Assembly (NCBI GenBank): GCA_020634315.1
Contig: JACKBV010000006.1
Coordinates: forward strand, 124,001 to 188,000
Direction of reading: 5' to 3'
Origin: Ardenticatenaceae bacterium
GTDB lineage: Bacteria > Chloroflexota > Anaerolineae > Promineifilales > Promineifilaceae
DNA: 64,000 nt
Shown here: positions 1 through 9,080 of the stretch, one piece after another
Layout: the number at the start of each line of letters is the position of its first letter
How positions within the stretch are numbered: the stretch's first letter is position 1
Notes under the pieces: generated by a model
Seen by the model: the letters and a program-made list of their open reading frames with translations, nothing else
The model's database searches: none
Told to the model about the DNA's origin: nothing
Program-made: the position numbers and the translations under genes

Positions 1-1999
1 CAAATAAACCGGCTGCTTCGCGCACCGCCGCGTGCTCTTCGCTGACAGAGCTGTACCAAACCGGCATTTCGTAGCCACCAAAGGGGATCATGCGGCCGCC
101 CATAGCCACATGCGTCTCGTAAAGCGTGGTGCGCAGCAAGGGGGCTTCGCTTGGTTCTGTCCAGGTGAAAGCTGGCAGCGCATTGCCGCCATTTGGCCGC
201 TGCTGCCAGCCTACAAAGTAAGGCTTGCTGTCTACAAAGGCGGACTCGTCGGCAGTGGGTGCTGGCAAATCGCTGTTGGCGATGGTCTCTACGACGACTG
301 GCCCCGGCAGTTTGCCATACATGTCGTCAAATTCGACGTAGCCATCGGAAAGGGCGGCGAGCCAGGTGGTGGCGGCAACGGCCGTTTCCCCATCAGCAAA
401 ACGCAGCAAAAATTTATCGGCCGTTACACGCTTCAGCGTCGCGGCGGCATTAAGATCGCCGCCGCCAAACAAATGTGTGGGCTGCATTTCCCCATTTGCC
501 AAATTGAGCACCTGGCTGGTTAGAGTTGCATACAGCAATGCTTCTGCTTTTGCTCCGCGCACCAACACAGCATCACCCTTTGGCGCTTGATGCGTTACCT
601 GGCGTAGTTGCTGCACAATTTCACGGCCACGTTGCAAAGCGGCAAAATCCACCTTCGCCCGCAGTTCATCTTTGCCACCCAAAGCTATATAGGTGAATGG
701 CTTGCAACCTTTCAAGACAGTGGCGATGGCTTCCGCCAACAAATCTACTTCGGCATCGCCAAAGCCCAATTGGCTAATCCAGACTGTGCCCATGCGCAGT
801 CCTGTTGGATTGAGTGCGCCTTTGTCACCGGGGATGGTGTTGCGGTTGAGGACAATCCCGGCAATGTCCAGGATGCGTGCGGCCATATCTCCAGAGAGAT
901 GGACACCGTTGTGACTGACGCTCTTTGTGTCCACCAACAGCAAATGATTGTCTGAGCCACCGCCGACAATACGCAGGCCATGTTCACTCAATTTGTCAGC
1001 TAAACGAGCCGCGTTATGCACAATGCGTGCCTGCAAAGCGCGGAATTGGTCGCTGCTTGCCAGCTTGAGGGCTACAGCCAAAGCCGCCATTGTGTTCAGG
1101 TGTGGGCCGCCTTGTTCGCCGGGGAAAACGCCACGATCTAGCTTGCGGGCAACGTCCACACGATGTGTCATGAGCATCGCCCCGCGTGGCCCACACAAAC
1201 TTTTGTGTGTGGTTGTGCTTACCACATCGGCAATACCGATGGGGCTGGGATGCATGCCAGAGGCCACCAACCCGGAGATATGGGCAATATCGGCCAATAG
1301 ATAGGCGCCAACCTTATCGGCAATGGCCCGGAATCGGTTCCAATCCACAATGCGCGGATAAGCAGAGTACCCGGCAACGATGATTTGCGGCTTTGCTTCC
1401 AAGGCCGCTTTTTCGATGGCGTCGTAATCGAGCAGTTCGCTTTCTTCGTCTACAAAGTAAGGAACGCTGTTATAAACTTTGCCGGAACGATTTACTTTTG
1501 AACCATGCGAGAGATGGCCCCCATCGTTCAAATTTAATCCCATGATGGTGTCGCCCGGCTGGAGCAGGGCGGTATAGACAGCACTGTTAGCCGGTGCGCC
1601 GCTTAGAGGCTGCACATTGACATACAGTTTGTCGGCGCTGATACCGTTGGCGGCAAACAGTTCGGCAGCGCGGCGGCGGGTGAGCGCCTCCAAAACATCG
1701 GCGTATTCGACACCTTTGTAGTAGCGCGGGTCGCTGTTGCGCCGATAACGAGCCAATTCATAAGCGAAATCGGTGATCGCGTCCTGTGTTTGCTTGCGGC
1801 TTTCTTCGCGCGGATACCCTTCGGCGTAGATGTTGCCAAAATTGCTGGACATTGCTTCTTGCACAGCAGGTGGGGCCATGCTCTCAGAGGCAATAAGAAT
1901 GATGGTTTCAGCTTGCCGACGGTCTTCTAAATGGAGGAGTTGTTGAAGTTCGGGGTCGAGGCTTTGTAACGACCCGTCGAAGATGAATTCCTGATTCAT
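1..1999 (-). CDS. glyA-gcvT: serine hydroxymethyltransferase-aminomethyltransferase (GlyA-GcvT) fusion, 3' end outside window
   Basis: One continuous frame of 666 codons runs to the left edge. Residues about 15-430 are a PLP-dependent serine hydroxymethyltransferase (serine + THF to glycine + methylene-THF), with the PLP lysine in THKSLCGPRGA (Lys266). Residues about 455-600 resemble part of a GcvT/YgfZ fold (LTSQVLNLANGEMQPT, then LSDGYVEFDDMYGKLPGP). From about residue 618 the typical GcvT N-terminus begins (LYETHVAMGG, FGGYEMPVWYSSV, EEHAAVREAAGLF). The product would join two steps of glycine/C1 metabolism in one cytosolic protein. The start ATG at 1999 is preceded by GAAGGAG; the ATG at 2007 is closed by a stop after three codons. 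The C-terminal GcvT part lies outside the window. Identity is read from motifs; that it is a fusion and not two genes follows from the unbroken frame. Confidence 0.93.
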   Translation of the reverse strand, partial: MNQEFIFDGSLQSLDPELQQLLHLEDRRQAETIILIASESMAPPAVQEAMSSNFGNIYAEGYPREESRKQTQDAITDFAYELARYRRNSDPRYYKGVEYADVLEALTRRRAAELFAANGISADKLYVNVQPLSGAPANSAVYTALLQPGDTIMGLNLNDGGHLSHGSKVNRSGKVYNSVPYFVDEESELLDYDAIEKAALEAKPQIIVAGYSAYPRIVDWNRFRAIADKVGAYLLADIAHISGLVASGMHPSPIGIADVVSTTTHKSLCGPRGAMLMTHRVDVARKLDRGVFPGEQGGPHLNTMAALAVALKLASSDQFRALQARIVHNAARLADKLSEHGLRIVGGGSDNHLLLVDTKSVSHNGVHLSGDMAARILDIAGIVLNRNTIPGDKGALNPTGLRMGTVWISQLGFGDAEVDLLAEAIATVLKGCKPFTYIALGGKDELRAKVDFAALQRGREIVQQLRQVTHQAPKGDAVLVRGAKAEALLYATLTSQVLNLANGEMQPTHLFGGGDLNAAATLKRVTADKFLLRFADGETAVAATTWLAALSDGYVEFDDMYGKLPGPVVVETIANSDLPAPTADESAFVDSKPYFVGWQQRPNGGNALPAFTWTEPSEAPLLRTTLYETHVAMGGRMIPFGGYEMPVWYSSVSEEHAAVREAAGLF

Positions 2000-2535
2000 A
2001 ATAGCATATGCTCCTTCGGAATTTGTTTGCGCCAGGAATGCTTTTGTTCTGTATAAAAATGGAGAACTGCGCATTTGGCGAGTGGGGAAATTGTGGAATG
2101 TGCGTGATGGATGTTGCAACTGGCATCCATCATTTTATTTTCAGGGTGAATTTTAGCAGGATTTGAGGAGTTTGCGAGTATGAAATGCGGCGTGGATGCA
2201 CAAACAAATTGTGGATGAATCAGCTATCAGTCACAAAGCTTTTTGACAATTGAGGGAGCTATCCTCAATTTCGGGCATTAGGTGATCCGTAAAGATATGA
2301 TCCCGTGTGGTTGTCATCATGCTTGATAGAATGAACACGCCGCTTGAATTGAGATTTGCCGTAATGGGATTTGTAAGCATGGGGGTGTAAAGTAATCATA
2401 GAAATGGACCCAAATTAACCAATAGTGCATTTGTGGTCAGAAAGCGACCTGGACATTACATAAGCAGTTTGTCAAAAGGTTTAGCTAACTGCCAAATGGA
2501 AGATAGTTGTATGGGCGTCCTTTCACCAATTTAGA
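2000..2535. other. gene-free stretch upstream of glyA-gcvT
   Basis: No convincing coding frame is present. It holds the leader of the minus-strand fusion gene and three small inverted repeats: TGATGGATG/CATCCATCA (2105-2132, followed on the plus strand by TTTTATTTT), AATTGAGG/CCTCAATT near 2247-2270, and the sequence leading into the terminator at 2536. No glycine riboswitch-like structure was recognised ahead of the glycine gene. A small RNA ending at the terminator is possible but not shown. Confidence 0.5.
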
Positions 2536-2571
2536 GGCCATCAGCGGGTTTGCTGGTGGCCTTTTTGTTTT
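2536..2571 (+). terminator. intrinsic terminator with no recognised upstream gene
   Basis: A 10-bp stem GGCCATCAGC/GCTGGTGGCC (one G-U pair) with a six-base loop is followed by TTTTTGTTTT. No plus-strand gene precedes it within the 2.5 kb shown, so it may end a small RNA or insulate the next gene. Confidence 0.75.
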
Positions 2572-2574
2572 GGG

Positions 2575-2580
2575 TATAAT
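2575..2580 (+). promoter_or_regulatory. probable -10 element for the HDAC-like gene
   Basis: A perfect TATAAT lies directly after the terminator and about 35 bp ahead of the start codon. No good -35 was found at 16-18 bp because that position falls in the terminator stem. Confidence 0.45.
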
Positions 2581-2615
2581 CGGCACGCTATTTGAGACGA
2601 TAGGAATTGGCTTTG

Positions 2616-3515
2616 GTGAAGATTTTTTATTATGACCATCATGAATTCCCGATACCGGCGACGCATCGGTTTCCAGCGCAGAAGTACCGGTTGCTGCGTG
2701 AACGGGTGGTGGCGGAGCAGCTTGTGCCGTCGCAGCGGTTGTTAGCTGCGCCGATGGCTACGGCCGCGCAGTTGCAGCGAGCACACACGGCCGATTATTT
2801 GCACCGTTTGCAAAATGGACTATTGACAGAGGCGGAAGTGCGGCGGATTGGGCTGCCATGGTCGCCCGAATTGGTGCAGCGCGTGGCGTACATGGTGGGC
2901 GCGACTATCGCTGCGGCACGTACGGCGTTGGTGGAAGGTGTCGGTGTGAGCCTGGGTGGGGGCACGCATCATGCGGCAAGTGAACATGGAGAGGGGTTTT
3001 GTTTGTACAATGATGTAGCTGTGGCTGCGCGTGTGATGCAGGCAGAAGGGCGCATTCGGCGGGCGGTGGTTATTGATTGTGATGTGCATCAGGGGAATGG
3101 CACGGCCGAAATCACCAGCGGCGATTCGACGATTTACACCTTTTCGATTCATGGCGAGAAAAACTTTCCCTTTCGCAAAATTCCCGGAGATTTGGATGTT
3201 GGACTGCCGGATGACACGGAGGATGCCGCTTATCTGGCGGCATTGGCGCCCAATTTGCAGCAAGCGTTGGCTGAGGCGCAGGCAGACATGGCTTTTTATC
3301 TGGCGGGGGCTGACCCGCATGTCAATGACCGCTTGGGGCGGCTGGCGCTGACCAAGGAGGGGCTGGCGGCGCGGGATCGGTTGGTGTTGGCGGCGGTGCG
3401 TGACGCGGGGCTGCCGGTGGCGGTGGTGATGGCGGGGGGATACGGCCGTAACGTGAACGAGACGGTTGACCTCTATTTGCAGACCGTGCAGATTGCTGTA
3501 ACAGGTGCTTGGTAG
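2616..3515 (+). CDS. histone deacetylase-family (AcuC/HDAC-like) amidohydrolase
   Basis: Zinc-dependent deacetylase fold of about 300 residues, the usual length for bacterial HDAC-like proteins. Visible family motifs in order are the GGGTHHAA pair of active-site histidines, the zinc ligands in DCDVHQGNGT, a second acidic site in YLAGADPHVNDRLG, and the terminal GGYGRNV. The protein is expected to be cytosolic and to remove acetyl or acyl groups from protein lysines, polyamines or small amides; the substrate cannot be read from sequence. The start is uncertain: TTG 2607, TTG 2613 and GTG 2616 are in frame. GTG 2616 was chosen because TAGGA at 2601-2605 is then correctly spaced and the product begins with KIFYYDHH, a normal N-terminus. 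It stands alone between a terminator and an ArsR-type gene. Confidence 0.9.
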   Translation: MKIFYYDHHEFPIPATHRFPAQKYRLLRERVVAEQLVPSQRLLAAPMATAAQLQRAHTADYLHRLQNGLLTEAEVRRIGLPWSPELVQRVAYMVGATIAAARTALVEGVGVSLGGGTHHAASEHGEGFCLYNDVAVAARVMQAEGRIRRAVVIDCDVHQGNGTAEITSGDSTIYTFSIHGEKNFPFRKIPGDLDVGLPDDTEDAAYLAALAPNLQQALAEAQADMAFYLAGADPHVNDRLGRLALTKEGLAARDRLVLAAVRDAGLPVAVVMAGGYGRNVNETVDLYLQTVQIAVTGAW

Positions 3516-3604
3516 GTGAAAACGGCCGTTTTCATACACATTGAGTTTGGTGCCGGGCAATAACGCCCACAACTCTTTCTTCACGATAACTGTATATTGA
3601 TCGA

Positions 3605-3671
3605 TTGTCATATGACGCATGTGATATTTGTCACAAAAAACATATGACAACTATCCTTTTTTGTCATATTG
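3605..3671. promoter_or_regulatory. cluster of TGTCA/TGACA half-sites upstream of the sulfur operon
   Basis: The region has a perfect palindrome GTCATATGAC (3607-3616), then TTTGTCAC (3628-3634), CATATGACAA (3641-3650) and TTTTTTGTCATATTG (3657-3671). The outer elements TTGTCATATG and CATATGACAA form an inverted repeat. This is a candidate operator array for the adjacent ArsR-type regulator or another factor. Related sites occur near 14,262, 18,831 and 62,121. Confidence 0.5.
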
Positions 3672-3754
3672 TCCCCGATTTATACTTGTTGATGTATTCG
3701 GATAGGCGAATACATGAATAGTTGAATAAGCAACGGATAAGGACAAATGACAGG

Positions 3755-4078
3755 ATGACTTGCCCCCAACTCGAAGAACTTGACCTACTTCACAGCCACA
3801 TTTGCCAGGCAATGGGGGACCCCAAGCGCATTTTAATTTTATATGCCTTGCATGAACAACCACGCCATGTCACGGCGCTGGCCGATGATTTGGGTTTGCC
3901 GCAACCAACTGTGTCGCGGCATTTGCGCATTTTACGGCAGCGGGCGTTGGTGACAACGCAGCGTGATGGGCCGGCTGTGGTGTATCGCCTGGTAGATGAC
4001 CGCATGATTCATGTTTTGGATGAAATGCGGCAGGTGCTTCGCGACGTGATGGCGCGTCAGTCGGAGATTTTGTCGTAG
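3755..4078 (+). CDS. ArsR/SmtB-type winged-helix transcriptional regulator
   Basis: A 107-residue protein with a single winged helix-turn-helix: AMGDPKRILILYAL (helix 1-2), then TALADDLGLPQPTVSRHLRIL (recognition helix), and a wing ending in AVVYRLVDD. Length and pattern fit ArsR repressors, which leave DNA when a ligand or oxidant is bound. The classical metal site (CVC in helix 3) is absent. Two cysteines are present, Cys3 and Cys17, so thiol or sulfane-sulfur sensing as in SqrR/BigR-type members is possible but only inferred. ATG 3755 has AAGGA at 3739-3743; a TTG at 3722 is an upstream alternative. It directly precedes the tetrathionate-reductase-family operon and follows the half-site cluster, suggesting autoregulation and control of that operon. 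Confidence 0.9.
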   Translation: MTCPQLEELDLLHSHICQAMGDPKRILILYALHEQPRHVTALADDLGLPQPTVSRHLRILRQRALVTTQRDGPAVVYRLVDDRMIHVLDEMRQVLRDVMARQSEILS

Positions 4079-4130
4079 GTCGGTTTGAAAACGGCCGTTT
4101 CCCGGCCCAAAAAAGGAAACCCTGAGAGAG

Positions 4131-5594
4131 ATGAAAGAATCAAAGTACATATGGATTATCGGTCTAGTGGTAACACTGCTGATCATCATTGTGCCCATCA
4201 TTTCCGTGATGGCCGATGATACAGAGCCTGATCCCACTGATCCATGGACGGGCGTGCCAGAGCGACGCCCGCATGTGGATCATACCAGTTTGATCGAGGG
4301 GCCATTTGAAACCGGGTCTGACGTGACACGGCGCTGTCTGGAATGTCACGAAGATGCCGGACAACAAATGCTCACCAGCGTACACTGGAAGTGGGAAAGC
4401 GACCCGGTATTACTGCCGGGGCGCGATGAGCCGGTCACAATTGGCAAGAAAAATCAGATCAATAACTTTTGCATTGGCATTCAAAGCAACTGGACGGGCT
4501 GCACGCGCTGTCACGCCGGATATGGTTGGGAGAATGCCGAATTTGATTTCTCCAACGAGGAGAATATAGACTGCCTGGTTTGCCACGAGCAGACAGGAGG
4601 CTATGTCAAAAGTAACTCTGGTTTGCCTGCCGAGGGCGTAGATTTGGTGGCGGCGGCGCAGAGTGTGGCGACGCCAACACGGCAGAACTGCGGCGGCTGT
4701 CATTTCAATGGCGGCGGTGGCAATGCGGTGAAGCATGGCGATCTGGACAGCAGTCTCTTCTTCCCCACAGAAAGTGTGGATGTGCATATGGGGCGGTTTG
4801 ATTTCCAATGTGTAGATTGCCACAAAACGGAAGATCACCAGATTAAGGGGCATCTGATTTCGGTGAGTGCCGATGATAAGAACACGCTGTCTTGTACAGA
4901 ATGTCATGGTGGCGTGATCCACGAGGATGAACGGATCAATTCCCACCTGGATGCCGTTGCTTGCCAGACATGCCATGTGCCGCAAGGGGCCATCCGTGAT
5001 GCCACAAAGATGGATTGGGATTGGTCGGCTGCCGGACAAGACCTCCCTGAAGACCCGCATGTGTATTTGAAGATTAAGGGTAGTTTTGTTTACGAGAAAA
5101 ACTTTACCCCAGATTATGCCTGGTTTAATGGCAAGGCAGACCGCTATTTGTTGGGAGATGTGATTGATCCGACGCAGATGACGGTGCTGAATCAACCATT
5201 GGGCGGCATTGATGACCCGACGGCGAAAATTTGGCCGTTTAAGATTCACACGGCACGCCAGATTTATGATTCGGAATATAACTACCTGATTCAGCCGAAA
5301 ACGGTGGGCGAGGGTGGTTATTGGACGGAGTTTGACTGGGATTTGGCGGCGCGACTGGGCATGGAAACGATTGGTTTGCCTTACAGCGGCGAGTATGGCT
5401 TTGTGCAGACGGAGATGTATTGGTCGCTGACGCATATGGTGCAGCCAAAGGAACATGCGCTGCAATGTAGTGATTGTCATGGGGAAAACGGCCGTATGGA
5501 TTGGGAAGCGCTTGGTTATTATGGCGATCCCATTCGTTGGGGCGGGCGCACGCCTATGCTGGATTCTGTTGTCCCTGGCATGGAAGAGAAATGA
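4131..5594 (+). CDS. octahaem tetrathionate-reductase-family cytochrome c
   Basis: The 487-residue product has an N-terminal membrane/signal helix (residues 6-28) and exactly eight CxxCH motifs: CLECH, CTRCH, CLVCH, CGGCH, CVDCH, CTECH, CQTCH and CSDCH. The block around haem 2 (CTRCHAGYGW) and the layout match the octahaem tetrathionate reductase (OTR) family. Family members work outside the cytoplasmic membrane and can reduce tetrathionate, nitrite or hydroxylamine, so the true substrate is open. The start ATG follows GAGAGAG. The stop overlaps the next gene by four bases (ATGA), indicating translational coupling to a haem c/cytochrome b protein that could feed it electrons. An AACGGCCGTT palindrome lies between it and the regulator. 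Confidence 0.9.
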   Translation: MKESKYIWIIGLVVTLLIIIVPIISVMADDTEPDPTDPWTGVPERRPHVDHTSLIEGPFETGSDVTRRCLECHEDAGQQMLTSVHWKWESDPVLLPGRDEPVTIGKKNQINNFCIGIQSNWTGCTRCHAGYGWENAEFDFSNEENIDCLVCHEQTGGYVKSNSGLPAEGVDLVAAAQSVATPTRQNCGGCHFNGGGGNAVKHGDLDSSLFFPTESVDVHMGRFDFQCVDCHKTEDHQIKGHLISVSADDKNTLSCTECHGGVIHEDERINSHLDAVACQTCHVPQGAIRDATKMDWDWSAAGQDLPEDPHVYLKIKGSFVYEKNFTPDYAWFNGKADRYLLGDVIDPTQMTVLNQPLGGIDDPTAKIWPFKIHTARQIYDSEYNYLIQPKTVGEGGYWTEFDWDLAARLGMETIGLPYSGEYGFVQTEMYWSLTHMVQPKEHALQCSDCHGENGRMDWEALGYYGDPIRWGGRTPMLDSVVPGMEEK

Positions 5595-8371
5595 TCATGA
5601 GAGGAAAGAAGCTGCAACGCATCATTATTCTGGCTGGCATTGGCTTGCTGTTGGCGGCGCTGCTGGCGCAGCAGGCGGTGTTGGCGCAAGAGGATGGGGA
5701 AACGGCCGTTACCACACTGCCGCAGCCCCAATACCATCCCAGCTTTACCATACTCGATGAAGATGGCGTCAATGTCCTTGACAGCGGCGCTCCCATTTCC
5801 ACCCTGACCACCTGCGGGCAATGTCATGACACCGCCTTCATTGAACAGCACAGCTTTCATGCCGACCTCGGCTTGAGCGAATTAACGGCAGCAGGCGAAA
5901 CAGGAAGCGGCCGTGCCTGGGATACCAGCACCGGCATCTTTGGTAAGTGGAATGGCCTCACCTATCGTTACCTGTCTCCGGCAGAAGATGATTACTTTGA
6001 TTTAACCGTGCCCGAATGGGTGCAGTGGTATGGCAACCGCCACGTGGGCGGCGGGCCAGCCATGTACAGCCGCGACGGCGAACTGCTCACGGAAACCCCC
6101 TACAAGCCGGGTGACATCGAAACCAACATCGTTGATGCAGAAACCGGCGAACTCATGCCCTGGGATTGGCAAGAATCGGGCGTGGTGGAAATGAACTGCT
6201 TCCTTTGCCACACACCGGAGCCAAACAACCAGGCACGCATCGACACATTACGCGCGGGCGATTTCCGTTGGGCAAATACAGCTACCTTGTTGGGCAGCGG
6301 TATCGTTGAGGAAAAGAGTGGAGAACTGGTGTGGAATGCTGCCGCCTTTAATGAAGATGGCGAATTGTCCAAATCGTTTGTCACCATTCAAGACCCGACC
6401 AGCGAAAACTGCGCCCAATGTCATGGATTGGTGCATGTGGATTCGTTGACGCCATTGGTTTTGGAAGGGTGTACGCCTGACCAATGGAGCACGATTACCA
6501 CCGGCCAGATTTTCTCGCCACAGCGCATGTCCGATTCGGGCATGAATTTGCCGGAAAAGGAAACGTTGGGCCGCTCGTGGGATATTCACGCGGAGCGTGT
6601 GTTGGAATGTACGAGCTGCCACTATGCGCTGAATAACCCGACTTACTATCAAGAATTGTCGGAAGATCGGCCAGCTCACCTGATTTTTGATCCACGGCGC
6701 ATTGATTTGGGTGAATATTTAAATCGGCCGTTGCATGAGTTTGCCAAAGGCAGCAGCGCACAGGGAACATTGGCTTCAGAGCTAGATAACACATTGCGGC
6801 GCTGCGAAAGCTGTCACAGCACGGAAGTGACGCATGATTGGCTTCCTTATAAAGACACGCACATGACTGCGCTGAGCTGTGAAAGCTGCCATGTGCCACA
6901 AATGTACTCCTCATCGCGCCAATTTATGGACTGGACCATCATTCAGACAGATGGCACGCCCCGTTCTGTGTGTCGTGGCGTGGCACAAGAAGGCGATACA
7001 TTTAGCACGGCTTACATTACCGGATTTGAGCCAGTGCTGCTGCCATTGGATAATGGCGATGGCACAACCTCATTGGCTCCGCACAATTTGATCACAACCT
7101 GGTTCTGGGTTTATGGCGATCCGGAACGGCCGGTTCCGCTGCGTGATTTGCGGGCAGTCTGGTTGGATGGCGATCAATATTATGCTGACATTATGCAGCT
7201 CTTCGATGCCAATGGTGATGGCGCGTTAGACGAGATGGAGTTGGTGATTGACAGCGATGCAAAAGAGGCTTTGATTGCCGCGCACCTGGAAGCACGCGGG
7301 CTAGAAAACCCACGCATTCAGGGCGAGGTGCAGCCATACAGCATTCATCATGATGTGGCGACTGGCGATTGGGCAACCAAAGAGTGCAATGCCTGTCATG
7401 GTGATGAGTCACGGGTAACGGCCGCTTTGCAGTTATCGTCTTACACGCCTGGAGGTGTTCTGCCTACGTTTGTTGGTGGCAGTGTGGCTGCTGGTGGTGG
7501 TGAACTGGTTGAGAATGAAGATGGCACGCTGTTTTTCCAACCGCTCACGAGTGAACAGTCGCTTTATGTGCTGGGGCATGACAATGTGACTTGGGTCGAT
7601 TGGCTGGGCGCGTTGCTCTTTGTCGGCACATTGGCTGGCGTGGTTGTTCATGGTGGGCTGCGTTACTGGGCTATGCGGCGTAATCCGCCACACGAGCCAC
7701 GTTTGCGCCGGGTTTACATGTACGGTGTTTATGAACGGCTTTGGCATTGGCTGCAAACGGCGGCAATTATGCTGCTCATCTTTACCGGGCTGGTGATCCA
7801 TAAGCCGAGCTTGTTTGGCGTGTTCAGCTTTAGAGGCGTGGTGCTGGTACACAATGTTTTGGCGGCTATCCTGGTGATTAATGCGGCGTTGTCGCTCTTT
7901 TATCACCTGGTTAGCGGCGAAATTCAGCAGTTTTTGCCGCGCCCGCGTGGTTTCTTTGACCAGGCTATTGAGCAGACGTTGTTCTATATACGCGGTATTT
8001 TCAAAGGCGACGAACATCCTTTTGAGAAGACAAAAGACCGCAAGTTGAATCCGTTGCAGCAGATGACGTACTTTGGCATTTTGAATGTGCTGCTGCCTTT
8101 GCAAGTTGTTACCGGTATTTTGATGTGGGGTGTGCAGCGTTGGCCGGATGTGGCTGCTCGTTTAGGTGGGCTGCCGGGGCTGGCGCCGTTCCACACGTTG
8201 ATTGCCTGGTTGTTTGCGCAGTTTATTGTGCTGCACGTTTATCTGACGACAACAGGCCACACGCCGCTGGCGGGTATTAAGGCGATGATGTTGGGTTGGG
8301 ATGACGTGGAGGTGCATGGCGACGGCCATGATGCAGATGAAGGACAGTTGGCGGGAGCGACTGGCGATTAG
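5591..8371 (+). CDS. heptahaem cytochrome c fused to a cytochrome b (b561/FdnI-type) membrane domain
   Basis: Signal peptide at residues 8-30, then an extracytoplasmic part with seven CxxCH motifs (CGQCH, CFLCH, CAQCH, CTSCH, CESCH, CESCH, CNACH) and one EF-hand-like loop (DANGDGALDEME). The last 250 residues hold four or five hydrophobic helices with ERLWHWLQ and histidines typical of di-haem cytochrome b subunits that exchange electrons with quinones (thiosulfate reductase/formate dehydrogenase gamma type). The single chain could move electrons from the quinol pool to its own haem c wire and on to the OTR-type enzyme encoded just upstream, with which it overlaps by four bases. ATG 5591 was chosen because it uses the ATGA overlap; ATG 5597 is also possible. 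Direction of flow is inferred. Confidence 0.85.
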   Translation: MIMRGKKLQRIIILAGIGLLLAALLAQQAVLAQEDGETAVTTLPQPQYHPSFTILDEDGVNVLDSGAPISTLTTCGQCHDTAFIEQHSFHADLGLSELTAAGETGSGRAWDTSTGIFGKWNGLTYRYLSPAEDDYFDLTVPEWVQWYGNRHVGGGPAMYSRDGELLTETPYKPGDIETNIVDAETGELMPWDWQESGVVEMNCFLCHTPEPNNQARIDTLRAGDFRWANTATLLGSGIVEEKSGELVWNAAAFNEDGELSKSFVTIQDPTSENCAQCHGLVHVDSLTPLVLEGCTPDQWSTITTGQIFSPQRMSDSGMNLPEKETLGRSWDIHAERVLECTSCHYALNNPTYYQELSEDRPAHLIFDPRRIDLGEYLNRPLHEFAKGSSAQGTLASELDNTLRRCESCHSTEVTHDWLPYKDTHMTALSCESCHVPQMYSSSRQFMDWTIIQTDGTPRSVCRGVAQEGDTFSTAYITGFEPVLLPLDNGDGTTSLAPHNLITTWFWVYGDPERPVPLRDLRAVWLDGDQYYADIMQLFDANGDGALDEMELVIDSDAKEALIAAHLEARGLENPRIQGEVQPYSIHHDVATGDWATKECNACHGDESRVTAALQLSSYTPGGVLPTFVGGSVAAGGGELVENEDGTLFFQPLTSEQSLYVLGHDNVTWVDWLGALLFVGTLAGVVVHGGLRYWAMRRNPPHEPRLRRVYMYGVYERLWHWLQTAAIMLLIFTGLVIHKPSLFGVFSFRGVVLVHNVLAAILVINAALSLFYHLVSGEIQQFLPRPRGFFDQAIEQTLFYIRGIFKGDEHPFEKTKDRKLNPLQQMTYFGILNVLLPLQVVTGILMWGVQRWPDVAARLGGLPGLAPFHTLIAWLFAQFIVLHVYLTTTGHTPLAGIKAMMLGWDDVEVHGDGHDADEGQLAGATGD

Positions 8372-8382
8372 AGAAAACGGTA

Positions 8383-8415
8383 GGCCGTAATCAGTGGTAG
8401 CTGCTGATTACGGCC
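8383..8415 (+). repeat. intergenic perfect hairpin between operon genes
   Basis: GGCCGTAATCAG (8383-8394) pairs perfectly with CTGATTACGGCC (8404-8415) across a nine-base loop. No T-run follows, so it is more likely an mRNA-stabilising or processing structure than a terminator. Confidence 0.6.
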
Positions 8416-8439
8416 CTTGATACCGTAAAGGAGAGCAAG

Positions 8440-9009
8440 ATGACGACTTTTACACCATCGGAAACGGCCGTTACTGAGCCGGTAAAAAAAGCAGAACGTG
8501 TGGCCAAGGATTACGTGAACCCATACTTTGCCGGTATTTTATTGGGTGTAGTCTTGTTTTTGGCCTTTTTCATCACGGGCAACGGTCTGGGCGCGTCTGG
8601 CGGCATGAACCGCATGCTGGTGTTTCTAGAAGATTTGCTTGTGCCACAGCACATTGATCGCACGCCTTATCTGATTGATATGGCGGGCGGCGATACCAAT
8701 CCGCTCGACAGCTGGGTTGTCTTTATTGGTGTGGGCACGATGTTGGGCGGGTTTGTGTCGGGATGGCTAAACGGCCGTTTCAAAGTCGAAACCAACAAAG
8801 GCCCCAACATTTCCAACAAAATGCGCTGGATGATGGCCTTCATTGGTGGGTCACTGATGGGCTATGGGGCGCGTATGGCGCGTGGCTGCACCTCCGGGCA
8901 AGCATTGTCGGGCGGTGCCGTATTATCGGTGGGGAGTTGGGCTTTCATGTTCGCCGTTTTTGGTGGCGCATATCTGTTAGCCTACTCCATGCGGAAATTC
9001 TGGAACTAA
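8440..9009 (+). CDS. YeeE/YedE-family (thiosulfate/sulfur transport) membrane protein
   Basis: A 189-residue membrane protein with about four hydrophobic segments and the family signature GARMARGCTSGQALSGGA, whose cysteine belongs to the path used by YeeE/TsuA-type thiosulfate transporters. It is about half the size of a full YeeE, as in two-part systems where two short proteins or domains pair; the following gene supplies a second YeeE-like unit with its own cysteine signature. AAGGAG precedes the ATG. Its place behind the OTR and cytochrome b genes suggests import of thiosulfate or related sulfur compounds linked to tetrathionate chemistry; the substrate is inferred from family knowledge. 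Confidence 0.85.
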   Translation: MTTFTPSETAVTEPVKKAERVAKDYVNPYFAGILLGVVLFLAFFITGNGLGASGGMNRMLVFLEDLLVPQHIDRTPYLIDMAGGDTNPLDSWVVFIGVGTMLGGFVSGWLNGRFKVETNKGPNISNKMRWMMAFIGGSLMGYGARMARGCTSGQALSGGAVLSVGSWAFMFAVFGGAYLLAYSMRKFWN

Positions 9010-9020
9010 TTACCGGTGAA

Positions 9021-9065
9021 CGGTGAGCAGTAATCGGTGCATGGACTACCGACCACTGATCACCG
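9021..9065 (+). repeat. imperfect intergenic hairpin between the two YeeE genes
   Basis: Three paired blocks, CGGTGA/TCACCG, CAGT/ACTG and CGGT/ACCG, are separated by small bulges and close on a nine-base loop. Like the hairpin at 8383 it lacks a T-run, so a role in mRNA processing or stability is more likely than termination. Confidence 0.5.
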
Positions 9066-9080
9066 CAAACGGAGGAAAAA

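Noticed and set aside
2000..2300. Glycine riboswitch ahead of the SHMT-GcvT gene
   Set aside because: No matching conserved core or paired stems were found in the leader.
2820..3650. Long minus-strand frame opposite the HDAC-like gene
   Set aside because: The plus strand carries conserved catalytic motifs; the opposite frame has none and is a composition by-product.
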